NCBI RefSeq assembly: GCF_001659705.1 | Contig: NZ_CP015971.1 | Span: 3,103,029 to 3,167,028 of the forward strand | DNA: 64,000 nt | Reading direction: 5' to 3' | DNA from: Arachidicoccus sp. BS20 | GTDB taxonomy: Bacteria; Bacteroidota; Bacteroidia; Chitinophagales; Chitinophagaceae | Shown: positions 59,927-64,000 of the stretch, in pieces | Layout: every line of letters begins with the position of its first letter | Position numbering within the stretch: position 1 is the first letter of the stretch | Program-made: the position numbers and the translations under genes | Notes under the pieces: model-generated | The model's input: the letters and a program-made list of their open reading frames with translations, nothing else | Told to the model about the DNA's origin: nothing | Database searches by the model: none

Positions 59927-62900
59927 ATGATTAATAGAAAAGTTTACAGATTTTTTGCCTTTATCTTTTTCCTGCTGCCGGCAACTTTTGCTTTTGCTCA
60001 AACGCGTACGGTGTCCGGTAATGTGAAAGATGAAAGCGGGCAGCCGCTAAGTTTGGTTGCCATAAAAGAGGTAGGCGGTACCAGGCACGCGCTTACGGAT
60101 GATAAAGGTAATTTTACAATTACGATCTCTGTAAATACCAAATTGCTGCAATTTTCTTATACGGGTAAAAAAGACGTTGTCAAAGCGATTATTGACGGAC
60201 AGCTTTTGAATGTTCAAATGGAGTCCGCCGATTCAAAATTGGGGGATGTGGTTGTGATTGGTTACGGTACACAGAAAAGGGGAGATGTAAATAGTGCTGC
60301 ATCATCGATTAGTGCAAAAGATATTGCAAACCTTCCGCAAGCAAGCGTGGACCAGATGATGCAAGGTAAAGCTGCCGGTGTTACTGTTACACAAAACTCC
60401 GGTCAGCCGGGAAGCGCAACATCCGTACATATTCGCGGTATCACTTCTTTTGGTGGAACGGACCCTCTATACGTAATTGACGGGGTGGAAATGTCTGGGA
60501 ATGCATCAAGTGTACAATTGACTACTCCCGGAAGTTCTCAGCAAGAAACGGGTGTAAGTCCTTTAGCAATGCTGAATCCGAATGATATTGAATCTATCGA
60601 CATACTGAAAGATGCGGCGGCTACTGCTATTTATGGTAGTCGCGGCGCTAATGGAGTAGTTTTCATTACTACCAAGCATGGCAGAGGAACTACAACTTTA
60701 TCTTATGACGCTTTTGTAGGCTGGCAATCGCAGGGCAAATATTTAAAGATGATGAATTTGCAGCAATATGCTAATCTGGAGAATAATCTTGCTGTTGCTT
60801 ATGGTCAGCAGCCTCGCGTAGAATTTGCCAATCCGGGAGCATTGGGTACAGGAACCAATTGGCAGAAAGCTATCTTTAGAAATGCTTTAGAAACAAGCCA
60901 TAATATTTCTGTTGCGGGTAGCTCCAATAAAACAGATTATTATCTTTCCGGCGGATATTTTGACCAGGATGGGACAGTGCTGGGATTTAATTTCAAGCGT
61001 TATACATTTCGAGCCAGTATAAACTCTCATGTAAATAACTGGCTGAAAATGGGTGGCACTTTTGGTGCAATGCGCAGCAATCAGAATGTAGGTATGGGCG
61101 ACAATACAGGTATAATTTATTACGCATTGTTAACACCGCCTGACCAACCAATCTATAATGCTGATGGTTCGTATGCCGGACCTTCGGTTTCTTCTACGGG
61201 CACAAGACAAGGGAATATAAACCCTGTTCAGCAGGCTTTGTCTCTGACCAATAATCTGATTCGAAGCGAAGTGAATGGAAGTGTGTATGCGGATATTAAT
61301 TTCTTTAAAGACCTTTCTTTACATTCAGAATTAGATGGAGATTTCAATTGGGCGGATAACTATACTTTTAATCCCACTTACAACTATGGAATGACCGGAA
61401 CCGACCCAAACACATGGCTGACAAATAATAATGCTTCATTGCAAAGGATGCTGAGCAATAGTACTTACTGGAGCTGGAAAGAATATTTCAATTACAATCA
61501 TACATGGGGAAAAAGTAGTGTGAATGCAATAGCAGGGCACGAAGTATGGGAAAGCGACTGGGACCAATTGAGTATGGGAGCAAGTGGTTTTGTTGCAGGC
61601 AATGATTTAAAGAGTATTCAGCTTGCTGCTACGCAAAATCCTGCTTCGGAAACAGAGTCTCCTTCAGTAATGGAATCTTTTCTGGCACGTGTAATTTATA
61701 CTTATGGCAATAAGTACAGCATTACTGCTAACATTCGCAGAGATAAATCATCAAATTTTTATGAAGGGAATAACGTAGGTTATTTTCCCGGTGTAGCAGT
61801 TTCCTGGAAAATATCGAATGAGTCATTTATGAATAATACTAAAAATGTATTGAGTACTCTGAAACTTCGTTTGAGTTATGGCACAAACGGAAATTCGAGT
61901 GTCCCGGCTTATGCTTACGGATCGGTGCTGAATGCAAGAGTAGTAGCGTCAGGAACCGGTTTTGTAGTGGCAAATGTTGCTAATCCAAATTTAAAATGGG
62001 AGACAGCCGTTCAGTCAAATGGGGGCTTGGATTTCGGGCTTTTAAATGAACGAATTTCCGGTAGCTTTGATTATTATGTCAAAACTGCTAAAAACTTTTT
62101 GTTCCACCAGCCTTTGCCGGCATTTCTCGTAGGCGGACCAAATGATTACGGAGACGCGACCGCGGTAATTTCCGCACCTTATGTTAATGCGGGTAATATT
62201 CGCAACACGGGATTTGATATTAGTATCAACAGCAAGAATATTATGCATAAAGATTTCCAATGGAATACACTTCTCACATTCTCTCATTACAATAATAAAG
62301 TAATGTCGTTGAATGGTGCACCTGCTATCAACCAGTCCCTGACTTTGGCTTATGTAACCTTGTCTAATATTACAAAAACAGTAGTAGGTATGCCGGTAGG
62401 CGAGTTTTATGGTTATAAAGTAAAAGGTATTATTAATTCGGAATCGGACTTACAATACTTGGCTGCACACCCACAAAATGTTACGGGTACGGCGCAAGTA
62501 GTTACCAGTGACCGTACAAATCCTAACCATGTTTGGTATGGAGACCTTGAATATCAGGGCAATAATGACGGAGCACCCAATACGCAATATGCTTTGGGAA
62601 GTCCTAACCCCGATTTTACGTACGGATTGACCAATACATTTGATTACAAAGATTTTGAACTGAGCGTATTTCTCTACGGCTCCCAAGGAGGGAAAATACT
62701 GAATGCTTTGGCAGTAAGAACAATGGGTTTATCGGATTTATATTTGAATCAGTCTGCATCCGCCGCCAATTTTTGGACACCGCAAAATACGCATACAGAT
62801 GTTCCTGCACCTTATCCGGGACTCGGTAATGCCAATCTTGTAATGTCTGACAGATGGCTGGAAAGTGCATCATTCCTGCGATTCCAAAATGTACGTTTAG

Positions 62901-63112
62901 GATATAATCTTCCGAACAACTGGGCAAAGCGCATAGCCATGAAAAGTTTGAAAGCGTATATAAGTGCTCAAAATTTATTTGTGATTACAGGTTATTCAGG
63001 TCTTGACCCTGAAGTAGGATCTCACAATCAGGACCCGACCATGCAGAATATTGATTTGGGTAGATATCCTTCGCCGAGAGTGTTCACATTTGGTATTAAT
63101 GCACAGTTTTAA
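59927..63112 (+). CDS. SusC/RagA family TonB-dependent receptor (no STN domain)
   Basis: About 1061 residues from ATG 59927 (MINRKVYRFFAFIFFLLPAT); an upstream ATG at 59896 lies before the -7 element and is unlikely. After the signal peptide (cleaved near AFAQ) comes the CNA-B domain (RTVSGNVKDESGQPLSLVAIKE), the TonB box-like VVVIGYGTQKRGDV, and the plug with ILKDAAATAIYGSRGANGVVFITTK. The barrel ends PSPRVFTFGINAQF. It lacks the STN domain of the first SusC, so sigma signalling is not expected. With the GH5 enzyme it probably imports glucan-type oligosaccharides. Confidence 0.95.
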   Translation: MINRKVYRFFAFIFFLLPATFAFAQTRTVSGNVKDESGQPLSLVAIKEVGGTRHALTDDKGNFTITISVNTKLLQFSYTGKKDVVKAIIDGQLLNVQMESADSKLGDVVVIGYGTQKRGDVNSAASSISAKDIANLPQASVDQMMQGKAAGVTVTQNSGQPGSATSVHIRGITSFGGTDPLYVIDGVEMSGNASSVQLTTPGSSQQETGVSPLAMLNPNDIESIDILKDAAATAIYGSRGANGVVFITTKHGRGTTTLSYDAFVGWQSQGKYLKMMNLQQYANLENNLAVAYGQQPRVEFANPGALGTGTNWQKAIFRNALETSHNISVAGSSNKTDYYLSGGYFDQDGTVLGFNFKRYTFRASINSHVNNWLKMGGTFGAMRSNQNVGMGDNTGIIYYALLTPPDQPIYNADGSYAGPSVSSTGTRQGNINPVQQALSLTNNLIRSEVNGSVYADINFFKDLSLHSELDGDFNWADNYTFNPTYNYGMTGTDPNTWLTNNNASLQRMLSNSTYWSWKEYFNYNHTWGKSSVNAIAGHEVWESDWDQLSMGASGFVAGNDLKSIQLAATQNPASETESPSVMESFLARVIYTYGNKYSITANIRRDKSSNFYEGNNVGYFPGVAVSWKISNESFMNNTKNVLSTLKLRLSYGTNGNSSVPAYAYGSVLNARVVASGTGFVVANVANPNLKWETAVQSNGGLDFGLLNERISGSFDYYVKTAKNFLFHQPLPAFLVGGPNDYGDATAVISAPYVNAGNIRNTGFDISINSKNIMHKDFQWNTLLTFSHYNNKVMSLNGAPAINQSLTLAYVTLSNITKTVVGMPVGEFYGYKVKGIINSESDLQYLAAHPQNVTGTAQVVTSDRTNPNHVWYGDLEYQGNNDGAPNTQYALGSPNPDFTYGLTNTFDYKDFELSVFLYGSQGGKILNALAVRTMGLSDLYLNQSASAANFWTPQNTHTDVPAPYPGLGNANLVMSDRWLESASFLRFQNVRLGYNLPNNWAKRIAMKSLKAYISAQNLFVITGYSGLDPEVGSHNQDPTMQNIDLGRYPSPRVFTFGINAQF

Positions 63113-63132
63113 TTTTTATAACTAATAATATT

Positions 63133-63226
63133 ATGAAATGAGCCATAAAAATCTTGCATACAAAAGCGATGATGATTTTGGCAAATTCCATTTGGCAATT
63201 CAAAAAACATAAAAAATATACAGATG
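63133..63226 (+). repeat. Intergenic element shared with the first Sus locus
   Basis: Contains ATGAAATGAGCCAT, CTTGCATACAAAAG, CGATGATGATTTT and AATTCCATTTGGCA, then CAGATGAAG at the start. The same blocks in the same order appear at 47157-47265. The hairpin portion of the first copy is missing here. Confidence 0.55.
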
Positions 63227-64000
63227 AAGCTACAAATAAAAAATATTGCAAGTCTTGCATTGATTACAAGTTGGCTTTTAGCAGGATGCAGCAAAAGCTT
63301 TTTTGACCGCGTACCGGGAACTTCTGTTACAACAGGTTCTTATTATCAGACTGCGGACCAATTGGCTGCAGCCACTACTCCTCTATACGGTACGCCATGG
63401 TTTGGTTGGAACAACAAATGTGGTTGGTCGCTTACCGAAATTTCAGGTGGTAACCTTCGTTCATGGTCATCCGATGTGGCGCCTTTCGGCACAATGCCGG
63501 TATCATCGGACAATCCTGAATTGCGTACATTGTGGAACTCTCCTTTCACGGTAGTTGCTCAATGCAATGCTTTAATTACCAATATTAGTACTGCCAATAC
63601 TTCTGCTATTGCGCAAAACGCTATCAACAACGCTTTGGGCGAAGCACACCTGATGCGTGCTGTAGCTTACTTTTACTTAGTAAGGTCGTTTGGGAATGTT
63701 CCTTTGATAGAAAACCCATCGGATAATATCGATGATTTTCAAAATGTACCTACACGTTCCATTCCTGACGTATATAAATTTATTGTAAGAGACCTGAAAT
63801 TTGCTGAGGCTAATTGTACGCCAAATGTTGCGGCAACCGGACACGGTTCGAGTGGTTCGGCGTCAGCGATGCTGGCAAAGGTTTATCTGTATATGCAGAA
63901 TTACGATAGTGCAAGAATAGAAGCCGAGAAAGTAATCAATAGTGGCGAATTTTCATTATTGCCAAACTTTGGTGACCTCTTTATTACAAATAATAACAAT
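63224..64000 (+). CDS. SusD/RagB family lipoprotein (3' end outside window)
   Basis: 259 codons are visible from ATG 63224, open to the last base. The signal and lipobox are LQIKNIASLALITSWLLAGCSKSFFD (Cys near residue 22), followed by VPGTSVTTGSYYQTADQLAAATTPLYG. Later features are EAHLMRAVAYFYLVRSFGNVPLI and TRSIPDVYKFIVRDLKFAEANC, all SusD hallmarks. It follows the second susC by 111 bp. A complete SusD is about 500-600 residues, so roughly half is missing. Confidence 0.95.
   Translation, partial: MKLQIKNIASLALITSWLLAGCSKSFFDRVPGTSVTTGSYYQTADQLAAATTPLYGTPWFGWNNKCGWSLTEISGGNLRSWSSDVAPFGTMPVSSDNPELRTLWNSPFTVVAQCNALITNISTANTSAIAQNAINNALGEAHLMRAVAYFYLVRSFGNVPLIENPSDNIDDFQNVPTRSIPDVYKFIVRDLKFAEANCTPNVAATGHGSSGSASAMLAKVYLYMQNYDSARIEAEKVINSGEFSLLPNFGDLFITNNNN

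Overview
The window reads as a chromosomal segment of a Bacteroidota bacterium, most likely a member of the Chitinophagaceae or a close relative. The basis is the combination of an act-type alternative complex III next to an aa3-type oxidase, two SusC/SusD loci, a FecI/FecR pair feeding a SusC that carries an STN domain, promoters of the TTTG-N20-TAnnTTTG type, and a scarcity of Shine-Dalgarno sequences. I see no rRNA or tRNA genes and no CRISPR array. Family names come from reading motifs by eye; no database search was run.

1-11.6 kb is housekeeping: hemF (cut by the window edge), obg, prfA, an outer-membrane barrel, pgk, a DUF3050 protein, a GtrA-like flippase, a family-39 glycosyltransferase, an ArsR regulator with a persulfide dioxygenase-rhodanese fusion, tsaB, a candidate small RNA, and purN. 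Several gaps hold imperfect palindromes typical of Bacteroidota intergenic DNA.

11.9-26.2 kb is one co-directional respiratory block, actABCDEF followed by cytochrome oxidase subunits II and I, heme O synthase, two subunit III-like proteins and a subunit IV-like protein. Together they would move electrons from menaquinol through hemes c to oxygen. A SCO-type copper chaperone and a DUF420 protein that may assist the oxidase lie separately at 38.6-40.0 kb.

26.3-36.9 kb is the accessory region. It starts with a mosaic of repeats: four copies of a 45-47 residue basic protein gene (two intact), five copies of a roughly 64-bp element made of two hairpins, and a HepT/MntA toxin-antitoxin pair. A tight minus-strand operon follows (acyl-CoA dehydrogenase, MaoC-like hydratase, two paralogous GNAT acetyltransferases), whose last gene is cut off by one of the hairpin elements. 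Then come minus-strand orphan genes (secreted, tail-collar-like, hydrophobic, unknown), several separated by a conserved 35-40 bp leader repeat, plus a 253-bp array of degenerate 21-bp units and a Sel1-repeat remnant. A plus-strand LuxR-type regulator with a palindromic operator candidate borders the region.

37-64 kb holds an alpha/beta hydrolase; a sigma/anti-sigma/SusC/SusD/lipoprotein/TlpA locus (40.3-50.7 kb); a BlaI regulator with an unusual M56 metallopeptidase fused to TonB-plug-like and TonB C-terminal domains; a DUF937-OmpA fusion; a LiaF-like protein with a LytS/LytTR two-component pair; an AraC regulator opposite a GH5 glycanase; and a second SusC/SusD pair that runs off the window end. 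The two Sus loci share a related intergenic element of about 100 bp.
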